Positions 52,164 through 62,424 of a DNA stretch of 64,000 nucleotides are shown here, in pieces; positions within the stretch are counted from its first letter, which is position 1; every line of letters begins with the position of its first letter. Source of the stretch: Pseudomonas segetis (GTDB lineage: Bacteria; Pseudomonadota; Gammaproteobacteria; Pseudomonadales; Pseudomonadaceae); the NCBI RefSeq assembly GCF_900188155.1, contig NZ_FZOG01000003.1:496001-560000 (forward strand), given 5' to 3'. Below the pieces are notes generated by a model. The model was not told where the DNA came from, made no database searches, and saw nothing but the letters and a program-made list of their open reading frames with translations. A program made the translations under genes and the position numbers.

Positions 52164-53511
52164 CGCTCTTCTCCTCCGGTAGAACATAAGCGACGCTGAG
52201 GCGCTCGCGGGTAAAGAATTTCCTGGCTGCTTGCTGGATGTCTGCGGGGGTCACGGCTTCAAGTTCACTGAGTTCCTTGTCCATCAGCTTCCAGGACAAA
52301 CCGACTGTTTCCAGTTGGCCAATCGAGGTGGCCTGGCTGGTGATCGAGTCACGTTCGTAAACCAGGCCTGCGATTACCTGCGCCCGTACGCGGGCAACCT
52401 CTTCAGCCGATGGCGGATTGTTTTGCAGATCCTTCAGCTCGCTCCACAGTCCGGCCTCGGTCTGCTCGATGGTTTTACCTTTTTGCGTGTTTGGTGTGGC
52501 TGTGAGCATGAACAGGCTATCGCCACGCGGGTAGGGGTCATACCAGGCAGACGCGCCTGAAACCAGCTCTTGTTCCCGCTCAAGATGAGTCGGCAGGCGT
52601 GCGCTGTAGCCGCCGTCGAGCAAGGCTGCTATCAAACGCAGGGCGTGCACGCTGCGTGGCTTTTCGGCTGTGGCCAGGCCAGGTACGTTAAACCCCATGA
52701 TCAGGCTTGGCAGTTGGGTCTTGAGGTGTAGGGTCAGGCGGCGTTCGCCGGGCTCGTCGAGATCCTTGGGGATCTTGACCGCTGGCACGGCACGTTTGGG
52801 GATGGCACCAAAATATTTCTGCGCAAGCTTTTTGACTTCAGCTTCGCTGACATCACCGACCACCACCAGCGTGGCGTTGTTCGGTGCGTACCAGGCCTGG
52901 TACCAGTCGCGCAGCTCGTCGATGCTCATGCGCTTCAGGTCGGCCATCCAGCCAATAGTTGGGTTGTGGTAGCCGCTGGCGGGATAGGCCATGGCCTTGA
53001 AGCGTTCGTAGGCCAGGTTGGTCGGCTTGTCGTCCGTGCGCAGGCGCCGTTCTTCTTTGATCACTTCGATTTCGCGCTTGAATTCCTCGGCAGGCAGCTT
53101 CAGCGTGGCCATGCGGTCGGCCTCGAGCTCCATCGCCACGCTCAGGCGGTCGCGGGCAAGCACTTGGTAGTAAGCGGTGTAGTCATCGCTGGTGAAGGCA
53201 TTTTCTTCGGCGCCGAGATCGCGCAGTACATGGGATGCCTCGCCAGGCCCGAGTTTGCTGCTGCCTTTGAACATCATGTGTTCAAGGGCGTGTGAAAGGC
53301 CGGTGCGTCCCGGTGTTTCAAAGCTGGAGCCCACTTTGTACCAGAGCTGGGAAACAACCACGGGGGCGCGATGATCCTCACGGACGATAACCTTGAGGCC
53401 GTTGTCGAGGCTGAACTCATGAGTAGCTTGGGGCTCGGCGGCGAATGCTGTGAGCGGAATGCAAAGCATGCCAATCAGCAAGCCGGTAGCGCGGCGGGCA
53501 ATGGTATTCAT
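52156..53511 (-). CDS. M16-family zinc peptidase, catalytic subunit
   Basis: 451 aa. Signal peptide ending TAFAAEP at about residue 24-26. The inverted zinc motif HALEHMMF (HxxEH) is present, with the third ligand Glu downstream in the EENAFTSDDYTAYY / LELEADRM region. It probably degrades peptides in the periplasm together with the second M16 protein. First gene of a tight operon with the second M16 gene and rsmD (overlaps of 8 and 1 bases). Confidence 0.9.
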   Translation of the reverse strand: MNTIARRATGLLIGMLCIPLTAFAAEPQATHEFSLDNGLKVIVREDHRAPVVVSQLWYKVGSSFETPGRTGLSHALEHMMFKGSSKLGPGEASHVLRDLGAEENAFTSDDYTAYYQVLARDRLSVAMELEADRMATLKLPAEEFKREIEVIKEERRLRTDDKPTNLAYERFKAMAYPASGYHNPTIGWMADLKRMSIDELRDWYQAWYAPNNATLVVVGDVSEAEVKKLAQKYFGAIPKRAVPAVKIPKDLDEPGERRLTLHLKTQLPSLIMGFNVPGLATAEKPRSVHALRLIAALLDGGYSARLPTHLEREQELVSGASAWYDPYPRGDSLFMLTATPNTQKGKTIEQTEAGLWSELKDLQNNPPSAEEVARVRAQVIAGLVYERDSITSQATSIGQLETVGLSWKLMDKELSELEAVTPADIQQAARKFFTRERLSVAYVLPEEKSDE

Positions 53512-53883
53512 AAGGAGGTGGTCACCGAAGATAAGGGTTCGCCAGGTAAGAATGATGGGAGCGCAAGTCGGTGCGCCTGAAGCGTTTGAGGTTGATGGGC
53601 CAACAAGTGTTTCTTCTCCAGCTCAATCCGGCGCCTTGGCAGATCATCACATACCCAGCATTCATTAATACAGTCGCAAGCAGCGGCTGGTCAGTCTGAT
53701 GTGTGAGGGCTTAGCGTCCGCCGGTACTGAGATGCTAGGATACTCATCCGTTTTACTGACGACCATGCCTGTAAAAGTGACTAAAAACTACCATCAGACG
53801 GTTAGCTGCGACTATTTGTCCTGCTTCGCCTGGGTTTTTAGCATGGATACTGGCACGTCGCTTCTTTGAGATAGCCGGCCTCC
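53512..53883. other. divergent intergenic region between the M16 operon and ftsY
   Basis: 372 bases. No gene, repeat or clear operator was recognised; it should hold the promoters of both directions. Confidence 0.5.
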
Positions 53884-55143
<1,260 letters not shown>

Positions 55144-55222
55144 TTTACTGCCTAGGATCCTTCGAAAAGCATGGTCGCCGTTCGAAAGGTTCTCAATTGT
55201 TTTTGATTAGGACACACCCTCG

Positions 55223-55891
55223 ATGATTCGATTCGAGCAGGTCGGTAAGCGTTATCCAAATGGACATGTAGGGCTGCACGAGCTCAGCTTTCGTGTGCGC
55301 CGTGGGGAATTTTTATTCGTCACCGGTCATTCCGGCGCGGGTAAAAGTACCTTGTTGCGCCTGATTCTGGCGATGGAAAGGCCAACCAGCGGCAAGCTGT
55401 TGCTGGCGGGGCAAGACCTGGGGCAAATCACCAATGCGCAGATTCCATTTCTGCGTCGCCAGATTGGAGTGGTGTTCCAGAATCACCAATTGCTGTTCGA
55501 TCGTAGCGTTTTCGACAACGTGGCATTGCCGCTGCAGATCCTTGGCTTGTCCAAGGCCGAGATCGGCGAGCGGGTCGGTTCTGCGCTCGAGCGCGTGGCC
55601 TTGTCGGACAAGGCCGAGCAGTTCCCGGGTGATCTCTCCACGGGGCAGCAACAGCGCGTCGGCATTGCCCGCGCCATTGTCCATCGCCCGGCGTTGCTCC
55701 TGGCGGATGAGCCAACCGGTAACCTGGATCCGCGCCTGGCTGCGGAAATCATGGGTGTGTTCGAAGACATTAACCGCCTCGGCACCAGCGTGCTGATTGC
55801 CAGTCACGACCTGGCGTTGATCGCGCGTATGCGCCATCGCATGCTGACATTGCAGCGCGGCCGTTTGATTGGTGATGGAGACGCTGTCTGA
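55223..55891 (+). CDS. ftsE: cell division ATP-binding protein FtsE
   Basis: 222 aa ABC ATPase. Walker [14 protein letters not shown], signature [14 protein letters not shown], Walker [12 protein letters not shown], His in ASHDLALI. With FtsX it activates peptidoglycan amidases at the division septum. Its TGA overlaps the ftsX ATG by one base (TGATG). Confidence 0.96.
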   Translation: MIRFEQVGKRYPNGHVGLHELSFRVRRGEFLFVTGHSGAGKSTLLRLILAMERPTSGKLLLAGQDLGQITNAQIPFLRRQIGVVFQNHQLLFDRSVFDNVALPLQILGLSKAEIGERVGSALERVALSDKAEQFPGDLSTGQQQRVGIARAIVHRPALLLADEPTGNLDPRLAAEIMGVFEDINRLGTSVLIASHDLALIARMRHRMLTLQRGRLIGDGDAV

Positions 55892-56907
55892 TGAGTGCGA
55901 CCCGCATGCCACCGCCGCAGCCAGCACAACGTGTTGGTGCCGCGCCCAAAAAAGCCGAACACAACAGCCTTGAAGATGGGCCGGATTTCAAGACCCAGCT
56001 GCATTCCTGGCTGGAAAACCACCGCGCCAGCCTGGCTGACAGCGTACGTCGACTGGCCAAGCAGCCGATTGGCAGCTTCTTTACCTGCCTGGTGATGGCA
56101 GTCGCGCTGAGCTTGCCTATGGGTTTGTCGTTGTTGCTCAACAATGTCGAGCGCTTGGGCGGTTCATGGCAGCGTGCGGCGCAGATCTCGCTGTTCCTGC
56201 AGATTGACGCCAGCGACGCGGATGGCCAGGCGTTGCGCGAACAAATCGCCAAGATGGACGATGTGGCAGAGACCGACTGGGTCAGCCGCGAGCAAGCCCT
56301 GGCTGAGTTCCAGGAGCAGTCCGGCCTGGGCCAGGCGCTGAAGGAGCTGCCTGAAAACCCATTGCCTGGCGTGGTGCTGGTCACCCCAAAAGAGGTCGAT
56401 AAAGTGGCGCTTGAGGCACTGCGAACCCGGCTTGCGGCATTGCCCAAGGTGCAGCAGGCGCAGCTGGACCTGCTCTGGGTCGAGCGTTTGACCGCAATCC
56501 TTAAGTTGGGTGAACGTTTTATCTTTGGCCTTACATTGTTGTTGATCATGGCGCTGCTGCTGGTGATCGGTAACACCATCCGCCTGCACATCGAGAACCG
56601 GCGAACGGAAATCGAGGTTATCAAGCTGGTTGGCGGCACTGACAGCTACGTGCGCAGGCCATTCCTGTACATGGGCGCGCTCTACGGCCTGGGTGCCGGT
56701 ATCCTGGCTTGGCTGGTGCTTGCATACGGCCTGCACTGGCTCGATGGTGCGGTGGTGCGCCTGGCCGATTTGTATGGCAGCGACTTCAGTTTGGGCGGGG
56801 TGGCGGTAGCCGATGGTCTGTCACTACTACTCGGCGCGGTGTTGCTCGGTTATATTGGCGCCTGGCTAGCGGTAGCGCGGCATTTGCGCGAGCTGGCACC
56901 CAAGTGA
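55891..56907 (+). CDS. ftsX: cell division membrane protein FtsX
   Basis: 338 aa. A cytoplasmic N-terminal tail (about 1-65), TM1 (SFFTCLVMAVALSLPMGLSL), a periplasmic domain (about 90-200) that contacts the amidase activators, then three more helices (FGLTLLLIMALLLVIGNTI; LYGLGAGILAWLVLAYGL; LLLGAVLLGYIGAWLAV). IENRRTEIEVIKLVGGTDSY is the conserved coupling-helix region for FtsE. Translationally coupled to ftsE. Confidence 0.95.
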   Translation: MSATRMPPPQPAQRVGAAPKKAEHNSLEDGPDFKTQLHSWLENHRASLADSVRRLAKQPIGSFFTCLVMAVALSLPMGLSLLLNNVERLGGSWQRAAQISLFLQIDASDADGQALREQIAKMDDVAETDWVSREQALAEFQEQSGLGQALKELPENPLPGVVLVTPKEVDKVALEALRTRLAALPKVQQAQLDLLWVERLTAILKLGERFIFGLTLLLIMALLLVIGNTIRLHIENRRTEIEVIKLVGGTDSYVRRPFLYMGALYGLGAGILAWLVLAYGLHWLDGAVVRLADLYGSDFSLGGVAVADGLSLLLGAVLLGYIGAWLAVARHLRELAPK

Positions 56908-56929
56908 CAAGTTATTGATTTGATTGATA

Positions 56930-56958
56930 TTGACTATTAGTGACGGAACTCGTAGAGA
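56930..56958 (+). promoter_or_regulatory. candidate sigma-70 promoter of rpoH
   Basis: TTGACT (56930-56935), 17-base spacer, TAGAGA (56953-56958). It overlaps the candidate AlgU promoter. Confidence 0.35.
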
Positions 56959-56972
56959 CGTTATAAGTCATA
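56945..56972 (+). promoter_or_regulatory. candidate AlgU (sigma-22/RpoE)-type promoter of rpoH
   Basis: GGAACTC (56945-56951), a 16-base spacer, TCATA (56968-56972), about 48 bases before the rpoH ATG. It resembles the GAACTT-N16/17-TCTGA pattern of extracytoplasmic sigma factors. In P. aeruginosa rpoH has an AlgU-dependent promoter, so the position makes sense; the match is imperfect. Confidence 0.4.
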
Positions 56973-57019
56973 TTGAGCAGTGCTAGACTGCACCTGTTTA
57001 AGTCGTTCGGAGGATACAA

Positions 57020-57874
57020 ATGTCCACTTCCTTGCAACCTGTTCATGCTTTAGTTCCAGGCGCCAACCTGGAGGCTTATGTGCATGCGGTCAACAGCATC
57101 CCGCTGCTGACTCCAGAGCAGGAGCGCGAGCTGGCCGAAAGCCTCTTCTATCAACAGAATCTAGAGTCTGCTCGGCAAATGGTGCTCGCTCACCTGCGCT
57201 TTGTCGTGCATATCGCGCGTAGCTACTCGGGTTACGGTTTGGCGCAAGCCGACCTGATCCAGGAAGGCAACGTCGGCCTGATGAAGGCGGTCAAACGATT
57301 CAACCCAGAAATGGGCGTGCGGCTGGTGTCGTTCGCCGTGCACTGGATTCGTGCAGAAATTCACGAGTTTATCCTGCGCAACTGGCGCATCGTCAAAGTG
57401 GCAACCACAAAGGCCCAGCGCAAGCTGTTCTTTAACCTGCGCAGCCAAAAGAAACGCCTGGCCTGGTTGAACAACGACGAAGTCAACGCAGTGGCTGAAA
57501 GCCTTGGCGTCGAGCCACGCGAAGTGCGTGAGATGGAAAGCCGTCTGACCGGCCACGACATGGCATTCGACCCAGCGGCGGATGACGATGATGATCGTGC
57601 ATTCCAGACGCCTGCCCAGTACCTCGAGGATCACCGCTATGATCCTGCTGTGCAGCTCGAGGACGCTGACTGGAGCGACAGCTCCACGGCGAACCTGCAT
57701 GAAGCGCTGGATGGCCTGGACGAGCGCAGCCGCGATATTCTTTATCAGCGCTGGTTGTCCGAAGAGAAGGCGACCCTGCATGACCTGGCAGCCAAGTACA
57801 ACGTGTCTGCTGAGCGCATCCGCCAGTTAGAGAAAAATGCAATGAGCAAGCTCAAGGGTTCGATTGCAGCCTGA
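57020..57874 (+). CDS. rpoH: heat-shock sigma factor RpoH (sigma-32)
   Basis: 284 aa with GGAGG before the ATG. Region 2 shows [20 protein letters not shown] and [20 protein letters not shown]. The RpoH box QRKLFFNLR is unique to sigma-32 and distinguishes it from RpoD and RpoS. The C-terminal region-4 helix-turn-helix is [20 protein letters not shown]. It directs transcription of chaperone and protease genes on heat stress. A strong terminator follows. Confidence 0.97.
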   Translation: MSTSLQPVHALVPGANLEAYVHAVNSIPLLTPEQERELAESLFYQQNLESARQMVLAHLRFVVHIARSYSGYGLAQADLIQEGNVGLMKAVKRFNPEMGVRLVSFAVHWIRAEIHEFILRNWRIVKVATTKAQRKLFFNLRSQKKRLAWLNNDEVNAVAESLGVEPREVREMESRLTGHDMAFDPAADDDDDRAFQTPAQYLEDHRYDPAVQLEDADWSDSSTANLHEALDGLDERSRDILYQRWLSEEKATLHDLAAKYNVSAERIRQLEKNAMSKLKGSIAA

Positions 57875-57889
57875 GCGTAGCGATTCAAG

Positions 57890-57915
57890 AAGCCGCACTG
57901 ATGTGCGGCTTTTTT
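57890..57915 (+). terminator. intrinsic terminator of rpoH
   Basis: AAGCCGCAC / GTGCGGCTT stem with a TGAT loop and T6 tail, 16 bases after the stop. Confidence 0.92.
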
Positions 57916-57930
57916 CTGCCTGAGGAATCT

Positions 57931-58090
57931 CTGGAAGTGATAGGGCAGTCCATGCTGGGGCCGCCCGTGCTGCGACTCTGGTCGCTTTTTCGCGGTTCTT
58001 AACTTGCTAGGCTGGCCCGGTGGCGAGCCTTTGGCTGTTGCTCCCGTTTGTCGTTGCGCCTTGTACTCCCTTTGTGCGCTACCTTTTTCA
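57931..58090. repeat. MITE-like intergenic repeat, copy B (diverged)
   Basis: The right part (58023-58090) matches copy A at 46563-46633 block by block: CTCCCGTTTG, TGTACT and GCTACCTTTTTCA are shared. GGCAGTCCATG near 57944 corresponds to GGCAGCCCATG of copy A. The terminal inverted repeats are no longer clear. It ends about 20 bases before the next gene and probably supplies part of its leader. Confidence 0.55.
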
Positions 58091-58110
58091 AAAGATCCTT
58101 AAGGAAAAGT

Positions 58111-58728
58111 ATGAAGTTGCCGCCGTTGCGAGCGCAGCACTGGCTGATTTTTGCAGCTGTTGCGCTGATCTTTTCTAGCTGGGGCGCATGGTTGATGCGC
58201 GGCCCGCAAATGGTCGAGCCGCTGGCCTGGCTGCAGAAATGGCAGGCCGATATCTTCGCGCCACTGGCTGACGACCAATTGACGCTTAAGCATCTGAGCG
58301 AGCGGGTCGAGGAGGGCGGTGAGCTGTGGTTGCAGCCGCGTCTCGATGGTTCCCGGCTGCTGTACCGGGGCGAATTGCAGGCCGATGATCAAGTCTGGAG
58401 CGTCGAGGCCCGCATTGCTCTGAGTGATGATGAGTTGGTCAGCCTGATGGCGGCGGCTGGTGTCGACGAGACCGGCGAGGAGCAGCCGCTGAGTGCGCAA
58501 ATGGTCAGGCAGTTGGGGCATTATGAAATTATTTATTTGAGCCTCAAGCCATTGGACGACGTCAGCACGGCGCAGATAATCAGCAGTCTGGGCCAACCCA
58601 AGCTGCGCCTGGAGCTCAAGGAAGGTGGCCAGGCCTTGGTCTTTCCCCAGCTGGGCCTGACCGCACATACCCTTGACGAGGATGTTGATCTGCTGTTTGT
58701 CGTACCGCAGCGCTTGCTCGCGCCATAG
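58111..58728 (+). CDS. conserved membrane-anchored hypothetical protein
   Basis: 205 aa from ATG 58111, with AAGGAAA upstream; the longer frame runs into the repeat and is not used. One N-terminal membrane anchor (WLIFAAVALIFSSWGAWLM, about 10-28), then a soluble, acidic domain facing the periplasm. No known domain was recognised. It lies between rpoH and mtgA, as a hypothetical gene does in P. aeruginosa. Confidence 0.65.
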   Translation: MKLPPLRAQHWLIFAAVALIFSSWGAWLMRGPQMVEPLAWLQKWQADIFAPLADDQLTLKHLSERVEEGGELWLQPRLDGSRLLYRGELQADDQVWSVEARIALSDDELVSLMAAAGVDETGEEQPLSAQMVRQLGHYEIIYLSLKPLDDVSTAQIISSLGQPKLRLELKEGGQALVFPQLGLTAHTLDEDVDLLFVVPQRLLAP

Positions 58729-58739
58729 TGCGGCGTGGG

Positions 58740-59474
58740 TTATTTGCCCAGTACTGCGACCAGCCATTGCGGCTTTGAAGCGCTGAGTTGATTCAGGTAA
58801 TGACTGCCGCCGAGCTGGCGCATTTGCCGCCGAATCCAAGTCGCTCGGCGGTTGATGTAGGCGGTTGGTCGGCTGGCGCTCCATTTGCGGGGGTTGGGCA
58901 GCACCGCCGCTAGCAGGCTCGCCTGATGGGCCGACAAATAGGGTGCGCCAATACCGAAGTGGTGCTTTGCTGCGGCCTGTGCGCCGAATATGCCAACGCC
59001 CCATTCAGCGCTGTTCAAATACACTTCGAGAATACGTTGTTTCGGCCAGAACAGCTCGATCAGGCCCGTGAACCAGACCTCGATGCCCTTGCGCAGCCAG
59101 CTACGCCCAGACCAGAGAAACAGGTTCTTGGCGACTTGTTGGCTCAGGGTGCTGGCGCCACGCACATTGCCACCTTCTTGATTGTGCTCGATGGCTGCGC
59201 GGATCGCGGCAATATCAAACCCCCAGTGGTCTGCAAACTTCTGGTCTTCACCGGCGATAACCGCGATTTTCAAGTCGTCGGGCAACTCTGCCCATGGTCG
59301 CCAGGTGCGCTGCAGGTCGATTGCCGTGCCATCTATCCAGGATTGCACCTTGCGTTCGACCATCAGTGCGCTGCCCGGCGGTGGCACCCAGCGCAGGACC
59401 AGCACCAGCAGGGCCGAGCCAGCCATGAACCAGAGCAGGGATTTGATCAGGATGCGGCGGATGGTTTGAAACAT
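58740..59474 (-). CDS. mtgA: monofunctional peptidoglycan glycosyltransferase MtgA
   Basis: 244 aa from ATG 59474. One membrane helix (SLLWFMAGSALLVLVLRWV), then the GT51 domain: AGEDQKFADHWGFD carries the catalytic Glu, followed by GASTLSQQVAKNLFLWSGRS and RKGIEVWFTGLIELFWPKQR. It polymerises lipid II into glycan strands, without a transpeptidase domain. Convergent with the hypothetical gene. Confidence 0.94.
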   Translation of the reverse strand: MFQTIRRILIKSLLWFMAGSALLVLVLRWVPPPGSALMVERKVQSWIDGTAIDLQRTWRPWAELPDDLKIAVIAGEDQKFADHWGFDIAAIRAAIEHNQEGGNVRGASTLSQQVAKNLFLWSGRSWLRKGIEVWFTGLIELFWPKQRILEVYLNSAEWGVGIFGAQAAAKHHFGIGAPYLSAHQASLLAAVLPNPRKWSASRPTAYINRRATWIRRQMRQLGGSHYLNQLSASKPQWLVAVLGK

Positions 59475-59541
59475 GCGTGCTTGGCCCGGCGGAGTTTGCG
59501 AGCCATTATAGCGATCGTACTGGCCTTGTCTGGAGTGATTG

Positions 59542-59919
59542 ATGGCGCGTTTGTGGATTGTCTTGTCAGCCCTTGCGGGTTTCAGCGGTGTGGGCCTTGG
59601 CGCGTTTGCCGCCCACGGCTTGAAGAAAACCCTGAGCACCGATTATCTGGCCGTGTTCCAGACCGGCACCCATTACCAACTGATCCATGCATTGGCGTTG
59701 TTCGGTGTTGGGCTGCTTGCATGCTATGCGCCGGGGCGCTGGGTCACGCTGGCGGGTGCGTTCTTCGCCACTGGAATCGTGCTGTTTTCCGGTAGTTTGT
59801 ATGCGCTGACCCTGAGTGGAATAGGCAAGCTGGGGATTATCACGCCATTTGGTGGCCTGGCGTTCTTGCTGGGTTGGTTGTGCCTGGGCATGGCTGCCTG
59901 GCGCTTAACCCCGAACTGA
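59542..59919 (+). CDS. DUF423-family membrane protein
   Basis: 125 aa from ATG 59542 with GGAG upstream. Four membrane helices. The family motif GAFAAHGLKKTL lies at about 21-32, and TGTHYQLIHALALFGVG follows. DUF423 (YgdD) proteins have no established role. It is divergent from mtgA, 67 bases apart. Confidence 0.82.
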   Translation: MARLWIVLSALAGFSGVGLGAFAAHGLKKTLSTDYLAVFQTGTHYQLIHALALFGVGLLACYAPGRWVTLAGAFFATGIVLFSGSLYALTLSGIGKLGIITPFGGLAFLLGWLCLGMAAWRLTPN

Positions 59920-60046
59920 GCAGCCGGGGGCAGCTTCTAAACTGACTCGCGCGTCAGAAAACAGAGCAAATGAGGCCCTTTAGCCTTGGTCATCGCGTTT
60001 GATCGGGCTAGAATGCAGACCCCTCTAGATTTGTGACCGTTACGTC

Positions 60047-60247
60047 ATGCGCATTCAATTGAATGGCGAGCCACTAGAGCTTGCCGATGGCCAGACTGTC
60101 GCTGGGCTGATTGCTCAGCTAGACCTGGTGGGTCGCCGCGTTGCGGTCGAGCTCAACCTGGATATAGTGCCGCGCAGCCAGCACGCCAGCACCGTCTTGG
60201 CTGAAGGTGATCGGGTCGAGGTTGTCCATGCCATTGGTGGTGGCTGA
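60047..60247 (+). CDS. thiS: thiamine biosynthesis sulfur-carrier protein ThiS
   Basis: 66 aa, ubiquitin-like fold ending in the required GlyGly (HAIGGG). Its C-terminus is adenylated and then made a thiocarboxylate that donates sulfur to the thiazole ring built by ThiG, the next gene (101 bases away). No TPP riboswitch was recognised upstream. Confidence 0.93.
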   Translation: MRIQLNGEPLELADGQTVAGLIAQLDLVGRRVAVELNLDIVPRSQHASTVLAEGDRVEVVHAIGGG

Positions 60248-60348
60248 GCCAGGCCCGCACCGATTTATTTTGCCCGGTGCTCTAAGTTACGCCGCTGCTT
60301 ATGCACGGCGTTTGGCTTAAAGCGCGCAACCCGCACTAGGAGTTTTCG

Positions 60349-61143
60349 ATGAGCCAAGTTCGTAACGACAAGCCTTTCACGCTCGCCGGTCGTACCTATC
60401 AATCGCGTTTGTTGGTGGGAACCGGGAAGTACCAGGACCTGGAACAAACCCGGGTTGCCATTGAAGCTTCTGGCGCCGAGATCGTTACTGTGGCGGTGCG
60501 CCGCACTAATATCGGCCAGACACCGGGTGAGCCAAACCTGCTTGATGTTATTTCGCCTGATCGCTACACCATCCTGCCCAACACCGCTGGCTGCTACGAC
60601 GCTGCCGAAGCTGTACGTACCTGTCGCCTGGCTCGCGAACTGCTTGATGGGCATAACCTGGTCAAGCTGGAAGTGCTGGCCGATCAGAAGACCTTGTTTC
60701 CCAATGTCATCGAAACCATCAAGGCAGCCGAAGTCCTGATCAAGGATGGTTTCGATGTAATGGTGTACACCAGCGATGATCCCATTATCGCCCGGCAACT
60801 GGCGCAGATGGGCTGTATCGCGGTAATGCCACTGGCTGGCCTGATTGGCACTGGCCTGGGGATTTGTAACCCCTACAACCTGCGGATCATCCTTGAAGAG
60901 GCCACGGTGCCGGTATTGGTTGATGCCGGGGTTGGTACCGCATCCGATGCCACCATCGCCATGGAACTTGGCTGCGAGGCAGTGCTGATGAACAGCGCCA
61001 TTGCCCATGCGCAGAACCCGGTGATGATGGCTGAAGCCATGAAGTACGCTATCGAAGCTGGCCGCTTGGCTTACCTGGCCGGGCGCATGCCGAAGAAACT
61101 TTATGCCAGTGCTTCGTCGCCTCTTGAGGGTATGATTCGCTGA
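60349..61143 (+). CDS. thiG: thiazole synthase ThiG
   Basis: 264 aa TIM barrel. [20 protein letters not shown] opens the family. The Schiff-base lysine is in VKLEVLAD (about residue 106), and phosphate-binding loops are [12 protein letters not shown] and [11 protein letters not shown]. It condenses deoxyxylulose phosphate, dehydroglycine and ThiS thiocarboxylate into the thiazole of thiamine. Confidence 0.96.
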   Translation: MSQVRNDKPFTLAGRTYQSRLLVGTGKYQDLEQTRVAIEASGAEIVTVAVRRTNIGQTPGEPNLLDVISPDRYTILPNTAGCYDAAEAVRTCRLARELLDGHNLVKLEVLADQKTLFPNVIETIKAAEVLIKDGFDVMVYTSDDPIIARQLAQMGCIAVMPLAGLIGTGLGICNPYNLRIILEEATVPVLVDAGVGTASDATIAMELGCEAVLMNSAIAHAQNPVMMAEAMKYAIEAGRLAYLAGRMPKKLYASASSPLEGMIR

Positions 61144-61151
61144 TTAATCAC

Positions 61152-61177
61152 CGAAAACCACTGCGCTAGGGTTTTCG
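61152..61177 (+). repeat. hairpin after thiG, related to the MITE-like repeat
   Basis: CGAAAAC (61152-61158) / GTTTTCG (61171-61177) enclose CACTGCGCTAGG. GAAAACCACTGCGCT matches the ends of the CTCTGAAAAACCACTGCGCT elements. It may serve as a 3' end for thiG. Confidence 0.45.
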
Positions 61178-61264
61178 AGTTTCATCTATTAATTATTTGT
61201 CATCCGGCATTGGCCTGATCCTTGGCTCTGGATGGCGTAGTACGACCGAATTAAAGAGTACGAA

Positions 61265-61978
61265 ATGACTGATTCCCCACAGGCCACGCCTGAAACCTCG
61301 CCCAAGCTGCGAACCATCAAGAGCTTTGTTATGCGTGCCGGGCGCATGACTGAAGGGCAGCAGCGGGGGCTGGATCAGGGGCTGAGCAAGTTTGGCTTGA
61401 AGCTTGAGGACGGCCTGCAGGATTTTGACGCGGTCTTTGGTCGCCGTGCGCCACGTACTTTCGAAATTGGTTTTGGCATGGGCCATTCCTTGCTTGAGAT
61501 GGCTGCTGCGGCACCTGAACAGGATTTTATCGGCGTTGAGGTGCATCGCCCGGGCGTGGGTGCCTTGCTCAATGGGTTGCTCACCCAGAATCTCAGCAAC
61601 GTGCGCGTTTACAGCTGCGATGCCTTGGAGGTGCTGCGTAACTGCGTGGCCGACAACAGTCTTGACCGACTGATGCTGTTTTTTCCGGACCCATGGCATA
61701 AGGCCCGTCATCACAAGCGGCGTATTGTGCAGCTCGAGTTTGCCGAGCTTGTACGACAGAAGCTCAAGGTCGGGGGTGTGCTGCACATGGCTACCGATTG
61801 GCAGCCCTATGCCGAGTACATGCTGGAAGTGATGAACGCGGCGCCCGGCTATCAGAATCTGGCGGCTGATGGCACCTATGTGCCGCGCCCGGCAGAACGT
61901 CCCATTACCAAGTTTGAACGCCGTGGCGAACGTCTTGGCCATGGGGTCTGGGACCTGAAGTTCGAGCGTCAGGGCTAA
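61265..61978 (+). CDS. trmB: tRNA (guanine-N7)-methyltransferase TrmB
   Basis: 237 aa. SAM motif [16 protein letters not shown], then [15 protein letters not shown], and the family signature [19 protein letters not shown] with the catalytic Asp and substrate-binding residues. The C-terminal [17 protein letters not shown] is also typical. It methylates G46 in the tRNA variable loop. Confidence 0.95.
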   Translation: MTDSPQATPETSPKLRTIKSFVMRAGRMTEGQQRGLDQGLSKFGLKLEDGLQDFDAVFGRRAPRTFEIGFGMGHSLLEMAAAAPEQDFIGVEVHRPGVGALLNGLLTQNLSNVRVYSCDALEVLRNCVADNSLDRLMLFFPDPWHKARHHKRRIVQLEFAELVRQKLKVGGVLHMATDWQPYAEYMLEVMNAAPGYQNLAADGTYVPRPAERPITKFERRGERLGHGVWDLKFERQG

Positions 61979-62424
61979 ACCGTCCAGGCTTTGCCAGCGC
62001 TCGTTGGTTCTTCTAAACAAGCGCGGCCTTCCCGGCTGCGCTTGCATCTGTCCCCGTACCTTGCGCACGCCAGCTTGACCTCGAGCCTGGCGACTTGAGC
62101 CTGACGGTTACAAAAAACTGCAATTGCCCTGGCCCCCGCCATTCCAGCTTTAGATGCGGCGCTGGATGTGCAGTGAACCGCTAATTCGCATATCACCCGA
62201 AGCAAATGCTTGTTTGAACGAGTAAACTGCGCGCGGCCGCTAAGCTGCGCCTTGCCAATAGGCATGCACGCAGCCTCAGCAGGCCCACTTCAGGGATGGA
62301 ATACCAGACCGGGAAAACCCGGCGCCAGGATGGCTTCTCACCAAGACTGACCAATAAAGCGCAAGTCAATGCTGGCGCATAAAAAAGCGGTGCATGAAAG
62401 AAGTCTGCGCTGTGGGGGAGTACT
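61979..62424. other. intergenic region before the DUF1329 gene
   Basis: 446 bases. A 96-codon open frame on the minus strand has no recognisable protein features and is not called. No tRNA, repeat or clear promoter was recognised. Confidence 0.5.

Noticed and set aside
59920-60046. Possible TPP riboswitch before thiS
   Set aside because: The gap is short and the conserved CUGAGA and ACCUGA elements were not found.
61975-62265. 96-codon open frame on the minus strand after trmB
   Set aside because: Overlaps the trmB stop, no clear ribosome-binding site, composition unlike real proteins here.
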